Source: Occultella gossypii | Lineage (GTDB): Bacteria > Actinomycetota > Actinomycetes > Actinomycetales > Beutenbergiaceae | DNA: 64,000 bases | Assembly (NCBI RefSeq): GCF_019947135.1 | Contig: NZ_JAGSHT010000015.1 | Coordinates: forward strand, 103,743-167,742 | Direction: 5' to 3' | The notes under the pieces: model-generated | What the model was told of the DNA's origin: nothing | The model's database searches: none | Seen by the model: only the letters and a program-made list of their open reading frames with translations | Made by a program: the position numbers and the translations under genes | Shown here: positions 1-8,867 of the stretch, one piece after another | Numbering within the stretch: position 1 is the stretch's first letter | How the letters are laid out: every line of letters begins with the position of its first letter

Positions 1-112
1 GCAGCTGCCAGTCCCACGGCCAGCGGCCGCGCCCAGAACGTCCCCGGCCGCGCCGGTCCCCTCGTCGTGGCGTCCACGACTCCTGCCCCTTGTCCGACGG
101 TCCCCACCGCCA
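1..112 (-). CDS. Possible N-terminus of a cut-off protein (partial)
   Basis: Reading leftwards from an ATG at 112 (or a GTG at 77 preceded by AAGGGG about eight bases upstream) the frame is open to the window edge. It gives an Ala/Gly/Pro-rich start followed by the beginning of a hydrophobic stretch (ARPLAVGLAA), as in a signal or membrane-anchor segment. Too little is present to name it. It would lie downstream of pcrA on the same strand. The remaining 113-215 shows nothing recognisable. Confidence 0.3.
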
Positions 113-215
113 TCGCCCCTTGTGGTCGGCGTTGTCGCACGACTCGTTCCGACTGTGTCAGGGCTGGGCCACCTGCATCACGGAACGTCGCAACCGTGAC
201 CGGATCGTGACCGAC

Positions 216-2702
216 TCAGAGCTTGGTCACCGGGGAGTACCGCAGCAGCAGCCGCTTCGTGCCGCTGGATCCGAAATCGATCTTCGCGACGGCGTTGGCG
301 CCGGTGCTCTCGACGGCGATCACGCGGCCCATGCCGTAGGCGTCGTGGGTCACCCGGTCACCGACGTCCACCGACGGCGCGTCGGCACGGGGCTTCGCCG
401 AGCCGAATGACGGCGCGTCCGCGCCTGCGCGGGTGGTGCGGACAGGTGGCGCGGACGGCCCGCGGGACCCGCTGCGGCCACCGTCCCCGTGGTTCCGGTA
501 GCCGCCGGTGAAGGATCCGCCCCGCAGGGCAGCCATCGACGACTCGCGGCGCTTCCAGTCCATCAGTTCCTCAGGGATGTCCGCGATGAACCGGCTGGCG
601 GGCAGCTCGTTGGGCATCCCCCACGCCGTCCGGACCGCGGCCCGGGACAGGTACAGCCGCTGCCGCGCCCGGGTCAGCGCGACGTAGGCGAGCCGGCGCT
701 CCTCGGCGAGCTCCGTCTCGTCCGCGAGGGAACGCTGGTGCGGGAACGTGCCGTCCTCGAGACCGGTGACGAAGACGACCGGGAACTCCAGCCCTTTCGC
801 CGTGTGGACCGTCATCAGGGTGACGACGCCGCGATCGTCGTCGTCGTCGGGGATCTGGTCGGTGTCCGCGACCAGCGCGACCCGCTCGAGGAAGTCGCCC
901 AGGTCACCCTCCGGGTCACTCTCGGAGAACTCCGTGGCGACGGCGTGCAGCTCCGCGAGGTTCTCCACGCGGGAGGCGTCCTGCGGATCGTCGCTCGCGC
1001 GCAGCTCGGCGAGGTAGCCCGACCGGTCCAGGGCCGCGTCGAGCACCTCCGCCGGGGAGGCGCCGCCGGCGGCGAGGTCCCGCAGGCCGGTCATCAGGGT
1101 CGCGAAGCCGCGGACCGCCGTCAGGGACCTGGTGGCGAGGCCGATCACGTTCTCGGCGTCCGCGATCGCGGCCCCGAACGAGATCCGCTCCCGCTCGGAG
1201 TGCGCTGTGATCATCGCCTCGGCCCGGTCCCCCACGCCGCGCTTGGGGACGTTCAGGATCCGTCGGAGGTTGATCGCATCGTCCGGGTTGGCGATCGCCC
1301 GCAGGTAGGCGATCGCGTCCTTGACCTCACGGCGCTCGTAGAACCTGGTACCACCGACCACCTTGTACGGCAGTCCGACGCGGATCAGGACCTCCTCCAG
1401 AGCCCGGGACTGGGCGTTGGTCCGGTAGAAGATCGCCACATCGCCGGGTCGGACCCCGTCGGAGTCACCGAGGCGGTCGATCTCCTCGGCGATGAACCGG
1501 GCCTCCTCGTGCTCGCTGTCCGCGACGTACCCGACGATCTGCGGGCCGGAGCCGCTGTCCGTCCAGAGGTTCTTCGCCCGGCGGTCGGGATTGCGGGAGA
1601 TGACGGCGTTGGCAGCGCTCAGGATGGTCTGGGTGGAGCGGTAGTTCTGCTCGAGCAGGATGGTCGTCGCGTCCGGGTAGTCGCTCTCGAACTCGACGAT
1701 GTTGCGGATCGTCGCGCCCCGGAACGCGTAGATGGACTGGTCCGCGTCACCGACGACGGTGAGTTCCGCCGTCGGCAGCTCGTTGTCGTTCTCATCGGTG
1801 CTCCCGGCGGCGGCGGACGGGTCCAGCGGGACCCCGGCCAGTTCGCGCACCAGCATGTACTGGGCCTGGTTCGTGTCCTGGTACTCATCGACGAGGATGT
1901 GCCGGAACCGGCGCCGGTAGTGCTCGGCGACGGCCGGGAACGCCTGGAGCAGGTTCACCGTCGTCATGATCAGGTCGTCGAAGTCGAGGGCGTGCGCCTG
2001 CCGCAGCCGCTCGTTGTAGAGCCGGTACGCGGCGGCCAGGTTCTGCTCGAACGGGTTGGAGTCCCCGACCGTCTTCGCGTAGTCGTCCGGGTCGACGAGC
2101 TCGTTCTTGAGGTCGGAGACCCGATTCGAGAACGCCTTCGGGGGGAACCGCTTCGGGTCCAGGTCGAGCTCCCGGCAGACCAGGAGCATCAGGCGCTGGG
2201 AGTCCGCGGCGTCGTAGATGGAGAAGTTGGAGCGCAGTCCCAGGGTCTTGGCCTCACGGCGCAGGATCCGGACACACGCGGAGTGGAACGTGGAGACCCA
2301 CATGTTCCGGGCGCGGGGTCCCACGAGCTCGCTGACCCGCTCGCGCATCTCGGCGGCGGCCTTGTTGGTGAACGTGATCGCGAGGATCTCGCCGGTGCGC
2401 GCACGGCCGGTCGCGAGCAGGTAGGCGATCCGGTGGGTCAGCACCCGGGTCTTGCCGGAGCCGGCACCGGCGATGATCAGCAGCTGCCCGCCCTCATGCA
2501 CCACGGCCGCACGTTGCTGCGGGTTCAGGCCGTCGAGCAGGGCCTCGGCGGCGAGCGAGCCCGGCCCGTTCTCGCCGTTGCTGTCTCGGCCGTCGGGGGA
2601 CGCCTGCGCGTCCGGGTCACGTGGTGGCATCACCCGGGGCAGGTGGGCGTCGGCGGACGCGGACAGACCGGGCAGCGGGAGGTTGTCGAACAGTGAGGTC
2701 AT
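216..2702 (-). CDS. pcrA: ATP-dependent DNA helicase PcrA/UvrD (superfamily 1A)
   Basis: 828 residues, within the usual range for actinobacterial PcrA. It unwinds DNA 3' to 5' during nucleotide-excision and mismatch repair and clears RecA and stalled polymerase. The Walker A motif GAGSGKT lies at residues 79-85, the Walker B box DEYQDTN at 272-278, followed by the GDADQSIYAFRGA motif III region; the motif V/VI region has TVHTAKGLEFPVVF and YVALTRARQRLYL. The C-terminal VGDRVTHDAYGMGRV segment is the Tudor-like RNA-polymerase-binding domain of PcrA. About 50 low-complexity N-terminal residues precede the helicase core. No complete LexA box was seen upstream. Identity is secure; the exact start is likely. 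Confidence 0.97.
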   Translation of the reverse strand: MTSLFDNLPLPGLSASADAHLPRVMPPRDPDAQASPDGRDSNGENGPGSLAAEALLDGLNPQQRAAVVHEGGQLLIIAGAGSGKTRVLTHRIAYLLATGRARTGEILAITFTNKAAAEMRERVSELVGPRARNMWVSTFHSACVRILRREAKTLGLRSNFSIYDAADSQRLMLLVCRELDLDPKRFPPKAFSNRVSDLKNELVDPDDYAKTVGDSNPFEQNLAAAYRLYNERLRQAHALDFDDLIMTTVNLLQAFPAVAEHYRRRFRHILVDEYQDTNQAQYMLVRELAGVPLDPSAAAGSTDENDNELPTAELTVVGDADQSIYAFRGATIRNIVEFESDYPDATTILLEQNYRSTQTILSAANAVISRNPDRRAKNLWTDSGSGPQIVGYVADSEHEEARFIAEEIDRLGDSDGVRPGDVAIFYRTNAQSRALEEVLIRVGLPYKVVGGTRFYERREVKDAIAYLRAIANPDDAINLRRILNVPKRGVGDRAEAMITAHSERERISFGAAIADAENVIGLATRSLTAVRGFATLMTGLRDLAAGGASPAEVLDAALDRSGYLAELRASDDPQDASRVENLAELHAVATEFSESDPEGDLGDFLERVALVADTDQIPDDDDDRGVVTLMTVHTAKGLEFPVVFVTGLEDGTFPHQRSLADETELAEERRLAYVALTRARQRLYLSRAAVRTAWGMPNELPASRFIADIPEELMDWKRRESSMAALRGGSFTGGYRNHGDGGRSGSRGPSAPPVRTTRAGADAPSFGSAKPRADAPSVDVGDRVTHDAYGMGRVIAVESTGANAVAKIDFGSSGTKRLLLRYSPVTKL

Positions 2703-2756
2703 GGCACCTCAAGACTAGGCGTCACCGCCGACACCGGTGAACGTCCATCCACACGC

Positions 2757-3233
2757 TCAGGTCAGGATCAGGCCCACGACCCAGGCGCCGATCGCGACCA
2801 TCGCGCCGGCGAGCTCCACGAGGATCGTCACGCCGGTGGCCTTCAGGGCCGACTTCGTGGAGGTCCAGGCAGGTGCCAGGTCGCGCAGACGGATCCACTC
2901 GGCGAGGAACACCGCAAGCACGAAGAACAGCGGGAGGCCGATCACCGGCACCACGAAGAAGCCGATCACGCCGGCGACCCCACCCCAGATCAGCGTCGAG
3001 TTCGGCACGCCGGCCCGTTTCAGCCCGCGCCCGGCGAGCAGGTACTTGCCCACGCCGGCGGCCACGACCGCGAGCGCTCCGATCACGAACACCCACCAGG
3101 CGCCGCCGCCGGTCGCGATCGCCCAGATGAGAACGGCGCCGAGCACGATCAGGGAGCCCGGCAGGACCTGGACGACGACTCCGAACAGGCCGACCACCAT
3201 GATCAGGGCGCAGATGACTTCGAGTGCACTCAC
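2757..3233 (-). CDS. DUF456 family membrane protein
   Basis: 158 residues, almost entirely hydrophobic, with four to five predicted membrane spans and glycine-rich turns (GAVLIWAIATGGG, FLAEWIRLRD), the pattern of the DUF456 family of small inner-membrane proteins of unknown function. It lies 54 bases upstream of pcrA on the same strand and could be cotranscribed with it. The start is GTG at 3233, six bases after a CACACT -10-like hexamer and without a Shine-Dalgarno, which suggests a leaderless message. Family assignment rests on the hydrophobic pattern and on remembered family features. Confidence 0.75.
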   Translation of the reverse strand: MSALEVICALIMVVGLFGVVVQVLPGSLIVLGAVLIWAIATGGGAWWVFVIGALAVVAAGVGKYLLAGRGLKRAGVPNSTLIWGGVAGVIGFFVVPVIGLPLFFVLAVFLAEWIRLRDLAPAWTSTKSALKATGVTILVELAGAMVAIGAWVVGLILT

Positions 3234-3239
3234 CCGGTC

Positions 3240-3245
3240 AGTGTG
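3240..3245 (-). promoter_or_regulatory. -10-like hexamer of a probable leaderless promoter (DUF456 gene)
   Basis: CACACT on the minus strand, within GGCACACTGA, is followed by six bases and then the GTG start at 3233. No ribosome-binding site intervenes. The same GGCACACTGA string precedes the alr/tsaE GTG (54667) and its duplicate (56371). Confidence 0.4.
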
Positions 3246-3406
3246 CCGGGTCCGGGCGGCGCCTGCTCATGGACACCCTCGTAGCGGGTCAGCCGCAGCA
3301 GCCGACGCCGAGCCGGTGGTGGACGAACCGAACGGTCACGACCGGCTGCCAGATGAGCAGGTCCGCCGCACGCCAGACCGCGGCGCACCGCCGGGCAGCG
3401 TGCGGC

Positions 3407-3754
3407 TCAGCTCCAGAGCACCGCGATCGCGATGTTGACGACGGTGAGGCCGGCGATCCCGCCGAGGTAACCCTTGGTGACCTTCTCGGAGTTCCGGGAG
3501 CCGTAGATCACGAGCCCGGTCACCACGAGGGCGATGACGAGCTTCACGCCGATCTTGATGTTGTTCGGGTCGTTTCCGGCCACGCCGGCGGAGGCCAGGC
3601 CGACCATCAGGATGCCGGTGATCAGGGCGGTGAGGATGCCGTGCACCGTGCCCTTGTACAACGTCGCCGACTTCAGGCCGGCGAGGCTGCCGCCGAGCAC
3701 GATGGCCCAGCCGATGAGGTGCAGGACGAGCAGGATCCCGTAGACGATGTCCAT
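3407..3754 (-). CDS. Small four-span membrane protein, unknown function
   Basis: 115 residues with four predicted transmembrane helices (about 4-27, 40-58, 68-86, 94-113). It opens with MDIVYGILLVLHLIGWAIVLGG and has a short polar loop containing GNDPNNIK. The arrangement resembles small actinobacterial integral membrane proteins of the DoxX/CopD-like size class, but no family-defining motif was recognised. A 173-base gap with nothing notable separates it from the DUF456 gene. Codon use and composition match the neighbours, so it is probably a real gene. Confidence 0.7.
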   Translation of the reverse strand: MDIVYGILLVLHLIGWAIVLGGSLAGLKSATLYKGTVHGILTALITGILMVGLASAGVAGNDPNNIKIGVKLVIALVVTGLVIYGSRNSEKVTKGYLGGIAGLTVVNIAIAVLWS

Positions 3755-3803
3755 GATCCTGACACTACGTCAGAATGGTGCCGCCGAGCCAATCGCTTCC
3801 GGC

Positions 3804-4451
3804 TCAGGCCAGGTCCGCGAGCGCCTCCGGGATCGGCGTGCTGCCGCCGGTGAAACCGACGAACCGGCCGATCGTGCGGGACTCGTCGAGGGCGACGGCG
3901 ATCACGCGGGCGACGTCCTCACGCGCGACCCCGCCGGTGTCGGTGTCCACGGCGATGTTCCCGGTTCCAGGATCGTCGGTGAGCGCACCCGGCGCGACGA
4001 TCGTCCAGTCCAGAGCGGTGCTGCGCAGGTGCTCGTCGGCGGCGGCCTTCGCCTCGGCGTAGGCGAAGAAGCCGGAGTCCTCTGGCACGCCGTGATCGGT
4101 GCGCGCGCCCTGGTAGGAGACCATCACGTAGCGCAGCACGCCGACCAGCTGCGCCGCGTCCATCGAGCGGATCGCCGCATCACGGTCGACGGCGTAGGTG
4201 CGGGCCGGGTCGCCGCCGCCGGCTCCGGCGGACCACACCACGGCGTCGTGACCGGCGAGGTACTCGGAGATCTGCGTGGCGGACAGGTTCTCCACGTCCG
4301 CGATCACCGCCGTCGCCCCGGTGGCCTCGACGTCCGCCGCGTGGTCGGGGTTGCGGATCAGCGAGCTCACCCGGTGCCCGTTCTGGGCCAGGATCCGGCT
4401 CAGGTGCAGTGCGACCTTGCCGTGGCCGCCGATGATCGCGATGAGGGACAT
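3804..4451 (-). CDS. NAD(P)-binding SDR-type protein (atypical, SDR_a5-like)
   Basis: 215 residues with a Rossmann fold: the N-terminal dinucleotide-binding loop IAIIGGHGKVALHLSRIL corresponds to the GxxGxxG pattern of NmrA/SDR_a5 proteins. VADVENLS-type and VVWSAGAGG segments follow, then YAEAKAAADEHLR with the Tyr and Lys that in classical SDRs form the active pair. Such proteins act as sugar-epimerase-like or quinone-reductase-like enzymes or as redox sensors; the substrate cannot be told. It stands alone, 49 bases before the 115-residue membrane protein. Substrate-level naming is not justified. Confidence 0.85.
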   Translation of the reverse strand: MSLIAIIGGHGKVALHLSRILAQNGHRVSSLIRNPDHAADVEATGATAVIADVENLSATQISEYLAGHDAVVWSAGAGGGDPARTYAVDRDAAIRSMDAAQLVGVLRYVMVSYQGARTDHGVPEDSGFFAYAEAKAAADEHLRSTALDWTIVAPGALTDDPGTGNIAVDTDTGGVAREDVARVIAVALDESRTIGRFVGFTGGSTPIPEALADLA

Positions 4452-4500
4452 GTTCCTGCCTTCGTCTGGGGTTCTGGCCGGGCGCGGTGACGTGCGCCCG

Positions 4501-5151
4501 CTACAACAACCTTCGCACGGCGGCCCAGCGGGTCAACTCGTGCCGGGACGAGAGCTGCAGTTTGCGCAGGACGGCGGAGACGTGCGTCTCGACGGTCTTG
4601 ATGGAGATGAACAGCTCGCTGGCGACCTCGCGGTAGGTGTATCCGCGAGCGATCAGGCGCATCACCTCCTGCTCGCGTGCGGACAACCGGTCCAGCTCGT
4701 CGTCGGTGACGGCGACGTCCGCAGCGGCGGTGCCGAACGCGTCCAGCACGAACCCGGCCAGGCGCGGCGAGAACACCGCATCACCGGAGGCCACCCGACG
4801 CACCGCATCGGACAGGTCTGCTCCGTTGATCGCCTTGGTCACGTACCCGCGCGCACCGGCCCGGATCACCGAGACCACGTCCTCGCTGGCGTCCGAGACC
4901 GACAGCGCGAGGAACGTGACATCGCCCAGCACGTCAGCGCAACCGGCCAGCACCTCCGCCCCGCCCCCGCCCTGCCCACCGGGCAGATGCACGTCCAGCA
5001 GTACGACGTCGGGCCTGAGCGTGTGCACCACGGAGATCGCGGAGGGCACGTCGTCCGCCTCGCCGACGACCTCGAGGTCGTCGGCGAGCTCGGACCGAAC
5101 ACCCGCCCGGATCATCCGGTGGTCGTCGACGAGTACCAGTCGCAGGGTCAT
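4501..5151 (-). CDS. NarL/LuxR-family response regulator
   Basis: 216 residues. The receiver domain (1-120) has the acidic pair D9/D10 (VDDHRMIRAG), the phospho-acceptor Asp53 in VVLLDVHLPGG and Lys106 in GARGYVTKA. The C-terminal LuxR-type helix-turn-helix (about 150-212) contains LSAREQEVMRLIARGYTYREVA and SIKTVETHVSAVLRKL. It overlaps the upstream sensor-kinase gene by four bases (5148-5151), so the two form a translationally coupled two-component system. The ATCAGGGG boxes at 6492-6588 are candidate binding sites, by inference only. Confidence 0.95.
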   Translation of the reverse strand: MTLRLVLVDDHRMIRAGVRSELADDLEVVGEADDVPSAISVVHTLRPDVVLLDVHLPGGQGGGGAEVLAGCADVLGDVTFLALSVSDASEDVVSVIRAGARGYVTKAINGADLSDAVRRVASGDAVFSPRLAGFVLDAFGTAAADVAVTDDELDRLSAREQEVMRLIARGYTYREVASELFISIKTVETHVSAVLRKLQLSSRHELTRWAAVRRLL

Positions 5152-6431
5152 GTCTCTTCGCCTCCATCGCTGCGGGGCATCCTCAGATGAATCTCGGTGC
5201 CCCGCGTGGCATCACTTCGGATCGTCGCGCTGCCGCCGTGCCGGCGCATCCGGTCCAGGATCGAGTCCCGCACCCCGTGCCGGTCGTCGGGCACGGCGGC
5301 CAGGTCGAAGCCGTCGCCGCGGTCCCGGACGAACACGTCCACGCTCTCGGCGCCGATCTCCACGTACAGCGAGATCGGTGGCCGGCCATGCTCGACGGCG
5401 TTGGCGAGGGCTTCGCGGGCGGCAGCGGCCAACGGTGTGGTGCCGTCGTCGGGCCGGGCATCGCCGGCCGTGACCACGTCGATCGGGACGCCACGGGCGT
5501 CCTCCACCTCCGCCGCGACCTGACGCACCATCGCGGCGACCGAGTCGCCGACCTCGGGCCGGTCGGAGTACAGCCAGTCCCGCAGCTCGCGCTCCTGCGC
5601 CCGGGCCAGGCGCCGCACGTACTGCGGGTCGTCGGCGCGGGAACGGATCAGGGACAGGGTCTGCAGGACGGAGTCGTGCAGGTGGGCGGCGATGTCCGCC
5701 CGCTCGGCCTCGCGGGCACGCGCGGCCCGTTCAGCGACGAGCTCGCGCCACAGGCGCAGCCCCAGCGGCGCGAGCACGACGGCGGCCCCGGCCAGGATGG
5801 CGAGGCCCGCGACCGCACCGCGGAGCACCTCGGGGAACGTCTGCCCCTGACCGACCAGCATCAGAACACCGACCAGGGCCAGCGCGAGGCCGCCGCCGAC
5901 GCGCAGCACCACCGTGGACTTGCGGGCCGGCTCCCCCGCCTGGCGCTGCCGCTCGACGGCGCCGAGCTGGCTCCACGCGAGCGCGGCGCCACCGAGCAGG
6001 ACCAGGACCGGCAGGATCCAGGTCGACGCGACGTCGAGGTCCGCGCGGGTGGCGAGCAGGGAGCCCGCGACGACGATGAGGACGACGGCGAGCACCACGT
6101 CCCCGATGGGACGGGCGGCGGTGCGCGAGCGGAGCCTTGGCACGAGCCGGCTGAGCCGGGTGGGCCGGGCCTGTGCGGCTTCCTCCTGCGGGTCCCCGGT
6201 CGGGACGGTGAGCAGGAACCAGACGTAGAGCGCGACCCCGGCGCCGAGGAACAGGCTGAGCACGACGAACGCGATCCGCACCCATCGCACGTCGACGCCC
6301 AGGTGCGCGGCCAGGCCGGCGCAGACCCCACCGAAGACGCGGCCCTCCCGGATCCGGCGCAGCGGAACGTAGCCCGTGGACCGCCAGGGCGGGGTCCAGG
6401 GCCGGCTCATGCGGACGTCGGGTTGACTCAC
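5148..6431 (-). CDS. PspC-domain sensor histidine kinase (HisKA_3 type)
   Basis: 427 residues. An N-terminal PspC domain (about 20-80, GRVFGGVCAGLAAHLGVD) ends in a membrane span; four further spans run to about residue 228. The dimerisation/phosphotransfer region follows with the phospho-acceptor His252 in AAHLHDSVLQTLSLIRS, then a HATPase_c domain with AAREALANAVEHG (N box) and DRGDGFD (G1 box). Kinases of this layout partner NarL-type regulators in actinobacterial envelope-stress systems. The GTG start at 6431 lies six bases after a CACGAT hexamer (6438-6443); an internal ATG seven codons in is an alternative. It is divergent from the PspC protein at 6625. Confidence 0.93.
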   Translation of the reverse strand: MSQPDVRMSRPWTPPWRSTGYVPLRRIREGRVFGGVCAGLAAHLGVDVRWVRIAFVVLSLFLGAGVALYVWFLLTVPTGDPQEEAAQARPTRLSRLVPRLRSRTAARPIGDVVLAVVLIVVAGSLLATRADLDVASTWILPVLVLLGGAALAWSQLGAVERQRQAGEPARKSTVVLRVGGGLALALVGVLMLVGQGQTFPEVLRGAVAGLAILAGAAVVLAPLGLRLWRELVAERAARAREAERADIAAHLHDSVLQTLSLIRSRADDPQYVRRLARAQERELRDWLYSDRPEVGDSVAAMVRQVAAEVEDARGVPIDVVTAGDARPDDGTTPLAAAAREALANAVEHGRPPISLYVEIGAESVDVFVRDRGDGFDLAAVPDDRHGVRDSILDRMRRHGGSATIRSDATRGTEIHLRMPRSDGGEET

Positions 6432-6491
6432 CTCGCCATCGTGGCATGCCGTGGCGGCGATAGGGCGGCCGGAGGCCCGATCCCGGCGGGA

Positions 6492-6588
6492 ATCAGGGGC
6501 CGCTGAGGCCGATATCAGGGGATCCCCCGATCGGCATGCGCATCCCGGACGCGCAGGCGGATCAGGGGCGGTTCAGGGTCATACCCGA
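6492..6588. promoter_or_regulatory. Cluster of ATCAGGGG boxes in the divergent PspC/kinase gap
   Basis: Exact ATCAGGGG occurs at 6492-6499, 6514-6521 and 6561-6568, with a variant TTCAGGGT at 6572-6579. The second copy lies in an 18-bp near-palindrome (6514-6531, arms ATCAGGGG and CCCCCGAT). The fourth is followed by ACCCGA, giving an imperfect inverted repeat at 6573-6588. The cluster sits between the kinase and the divergent PspC operon, as expected for operators of the adjacent response regulator. Confidence 0.5.
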
Positions 6589-6624
6589 TGGTCGGCGACG
6601 GCGGGCGGGAGTTGACTTGGGGCC

Positions 6625-8304
6625 ATGAGCACAGACAACTCCGCCGGCCCCCCGCCGGCACCACCGGCACCGGGGCAGTCGAGCACCGATGCCTTCTTCG
6701 ACTCGCTCCGGCGCACCCGGATGCCCCGGACCACGGACCGGTGGATCGGCGGTGTGGCCGCCGGCGTCGCGCGGCGCCTGAACATCGACCCGCTGATCGT
6801 GCGTGGCGTGCTGGTCGTCATGACCCTGTTCGGTGGCCTGGGCCTGTTCCTGTACGGGATCGGCTGGGCGCTGCTCCCGGAGGAGACCGACGGCCGGATC
6901 CACCTCCAGGAGGCGATCCGGGGCCGGTTCGACGCGGCCCTCGCCGGGGCGATCGCGTTCGCGCTGGTGGGTGCGTCCCGGCTCGGGTTCTGGTGGGACA
7001 ACATGTGGTGGGGCGGCGAGTTCTTCGGCACCATCCTGGTGCTCGGGGCGATCGCCCTGGTGATCTGGCTGATCGTCGTCGCGCAGCGCAGCGGCAAGGG
7101 CCGCACGTCGCAGCCGCCGAGCCAGCCGGCCGGGGCCGTGCCGCCGGTGCCTGCGGCGCCCGGGCCCTCGACCGGCCCGACCGGGGCCCCGACGACGAGC
7201 TGGCCCTCGACGACCGGGCCGGCGAACCCTGTCAACGGAGCACCTGGTCAGAGCGCGGACCACGGCCCGGCCACCTGGGCGAACGCCGCCGCGCCGTCCG
7301 AGGTGCAGCCCGCCACCGGGACCACACCGGCCGGCGAGAACGACCCGGCGCTCGGTGACACCGGCCCCGCGTTCGGAGCGGGCGAGCACGGCACCGGCGG
7401 GACCGACCCGGTCTCAGTCGCCGGTGCGAGCACGGCCGGCTGGTCCGGCCGCGTCGAGCCGACGTACACCGCGGCCAACGGAGGGAACTCCGCGACCTAC
7501 GGGTCGCCGTCGGGCCCTGAGTACCCGGCCGTCCCTGCGGCCGCGTGGACCCCGACTCCCGCGCCCCGGCGCGCCCCGGTGCCCGCCAGGCCCTCGACAC
7601 CCGGTCCGGGCAAGGCTCTGACCCGCATCGTGTTCGGCCTGTCGCTCGTGACGATCGCGGGGTTGTGGCTGCTCGACTACGTGGGTGGCGTGGCCGTCGG
7701 TGGCTGGCTGACCGGCGTCGGCGTCGTGCTGGTCCTGTTCGGGATCGGCGTCCTGGTCGCGGGTCTGCTCGGGCGCCGGTCCGGTGTGATCGGCGGCCTC
7801 GCGGTCCTGATCGCGCTGGTCGGGGTGCCCTGGGCCGCGGTCGAGGGATCGACGAACTTCGGCGACTTCAACTGGACGGAGTCAGGTAGCTACGGTGATG
7901 CACGCTGGGTCCCCCAGGACGCGGCCGAGCTCGAGGGCGGCTTCGACGACATCGCGGGTGGCGAGGTGACCGTCGACCTCACCGAGTTGGAGGGCAGTGT
8001 CCGGCTCGGCGAACCGGTGCAGCTCGGCCTCGGCGCCGGCCAGCTCAACCTCCGCGTTCCCGAGGGGATGTCGGTACAGATCCAGGCGCAGGTCCTCGGC
8101 GAGGTCGTCGCCCGGACCAGCGATGGCTGGGAGGGCGGCTTCGCCGACGACCCAGCCAGGCCCATCGAGAACAACCAGTGGCGAACCAGCCCGAGCCGCG
8201 GGGTCGTCCTGATCTCGCCCGCCGGTCAGGTCGGCGAGCCCGACCTGACCATCGTGATCGACGCCGGTGTCGGCGAGATCCGGATCATCGAGGAGTCCGC
8301 ATGA
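6625..8304 (+). CDS. PspC-domain membrane protein with C-terminal LiaF-like domain
   Basis: 559 residues. The PspC domain spans about 34-90 (WIGGVAAGVARRLNIDPLIV, then a span ending LLPEETDG). It is followed by two more spans, a long Pro/Ala/Thr-rich low-complexity linker (about 150-325), a second membrane cluster (about 335-410) and a soluble C-terminal domain. That domain's VTVDLTELEGSVRLGEPVQ and GAGQLNLRVPEGMSVQI segments resemble the beta-rich C-terminal domain of LiaF/DUF2154 proteins. It probably senses or reports envelope stress with the divergent PspC kinase. Its stop overlaps the next start (ATGA at 8301-8304). Confidence 0.9.
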   Translation: MSTDNSAGPPPAPPAPGQSSTDAFFDSLRRTRMPRTTDRWIGGVAAGVARRLNIDPLIVRGVLVVMTLFGGLGLFLYGIGWALLPEETDGRIHLQEAIRGRFDAALAGAIAFALVGASRLGFWWDNMWWGGEFFGTILVLGAIALVIWLIVVAQRSGKGRTSQPPSQPAGAVPPVPAAPGPSTGPTGAPTTSWPSTTGPANPVNGAPGQSADHGPATWANAAAPSEVQPATGTTPAGENDPALGDTGPAFGAGEHGTGGTDPVSVAGASTAGWSGRVEPTYTAANGGNSATYGSPSGPEYPAVPAAAWTPTPAPRRAPVPARPSTPGPGKALTRIVFGLSLVTIAGLWLLDYVGGVAVGGWLTGVGVVLVLFGIGVLVAGLLGRRSGVIGGLAVLIALVGVPWAAVEGSTNFGDFNWTESGSYGDARWVPQDAAELEGGFDDIAGGEVTVDLTELEGSVRLGEPVQLGLGAGQLNLRVPEGMSVQIQAQVLGEVVARTSDGWEGGFADDPARPIENNQWRTSPSRGVVLISPAGQVGEPDLTIVIDAGVGEIRIIEESA

Positions 8305-8783
8305 CCGAGAACCCCAACCACGCCGAGTCCCCGGCCGAGTCCGGGTCGCCCACCGAGGCGCTCGGATCGACCGGATCGGACACCGGCGACCACAACCGCC
8401 CGAGCATCATGGAGGCCGCGAACATGCTGGAGACCGAGGCGAAGGCGGCGCCGGAGCCGACCGAGGCCGGGTCACCGTCCTGGTACGAGGAGTCCCTTCG
8501 GGACGAGGCCGCGCTGAGGTCCGAGCCGACCGCGGTGCCGGCGCCATCCGTTGCGTCGCAGCCGCCGGCCGTCGGGTACTCACCGGGTACCCCGGCGCCG
8601 CGGGAGCGGACCCGGGTGGGCACCATCGTGTGGGGGCTCGTGCTGGTCCTGCTCGGCGTCGCGGTGGTCGCGATCGGACTCGGGTTCGAGCTGGACCTCG
8701 AAGTCTTCCTCATCGGCCTGCTCGGCATCGCCGGCGTCGGGCTGCTGGTCGGCACCGCGATCTCGGCGCTGCGCGGTCGCTGA
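8301..8783 (+). CDS. Small membrane protein of the PspC operon, unknown function
   Basis: 160 residues: about 105 hydrophilic residues rich in Glu, Ser and Pro, then two predicted membrane helices (about 108-130 and 133-153) and a short basic end (SALRGR). The start is ATG 8301, sharing ATGA with the upstream PspC gene, so translation is coupled; RBS-like GAGGAG lies just upstream. No family was recognised. Its position suggests an accessory subunit of the PspC/kinase/regulator module. A strong terminator follows 21 bases after the stop. Confidence 0.85.
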   Translation: MTENPNHAESPAESGSPTEALGSTGSDTGDHNRPSIMEAANMLETEAKAAPEPTEAGSPSWYEESLRDEAALRSEPTAVPAPSVASQPPAVGYSPGTPAPRERTRVGTIVWGLVLVLLGVAVVAIGLGFELDLEVFLIGLLGIAGVGLLVGTAISALRGR

Positions 8784-8804
8784 CGCGCTGGTCTGAACGT
8801 CAAC

Positions 8805-8843
8805 GGGGCGATTCCGAGGCACCGGATGCCTCGGAATCGCCCC
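8805..8843. terminator. Bidirectional intrinsic terminator between converging genes
   Basis: GGGGCGATTCCGAGGCA (8805-8821) pairs perfectly with 8827-8843 around a 5-base loop, giving a 17-bp stem. It lies between the stop of the PspC operon (8783) and the stop of the leftward glycosyltransferase (8868). There is no T-tract, as is common in actinobacteria. Confidence 0.8.
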
Positions 8844-8867
8844 AGAACACGTCCGGAGGTGACTCGT

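Noticed and set aside
489..2696. A 735-codon open frame antisense to pcrA, and several similar long antisense frames (for example opposite pta, xfp, glmS)
   Set aside because: They mirror the codon periodicity of a certain gene on the other strand, have Arg/Gly/Pro/Val-rich composition with no domains, and are usual shadows in high-GC DNA.
2680..2756. Half-site resembling an SOS box (TCGAAC) near the pcrA start
   Set aside because: Only one half is present and it lies inside the coding sequence; no matching GTTCG half at the right spacing.
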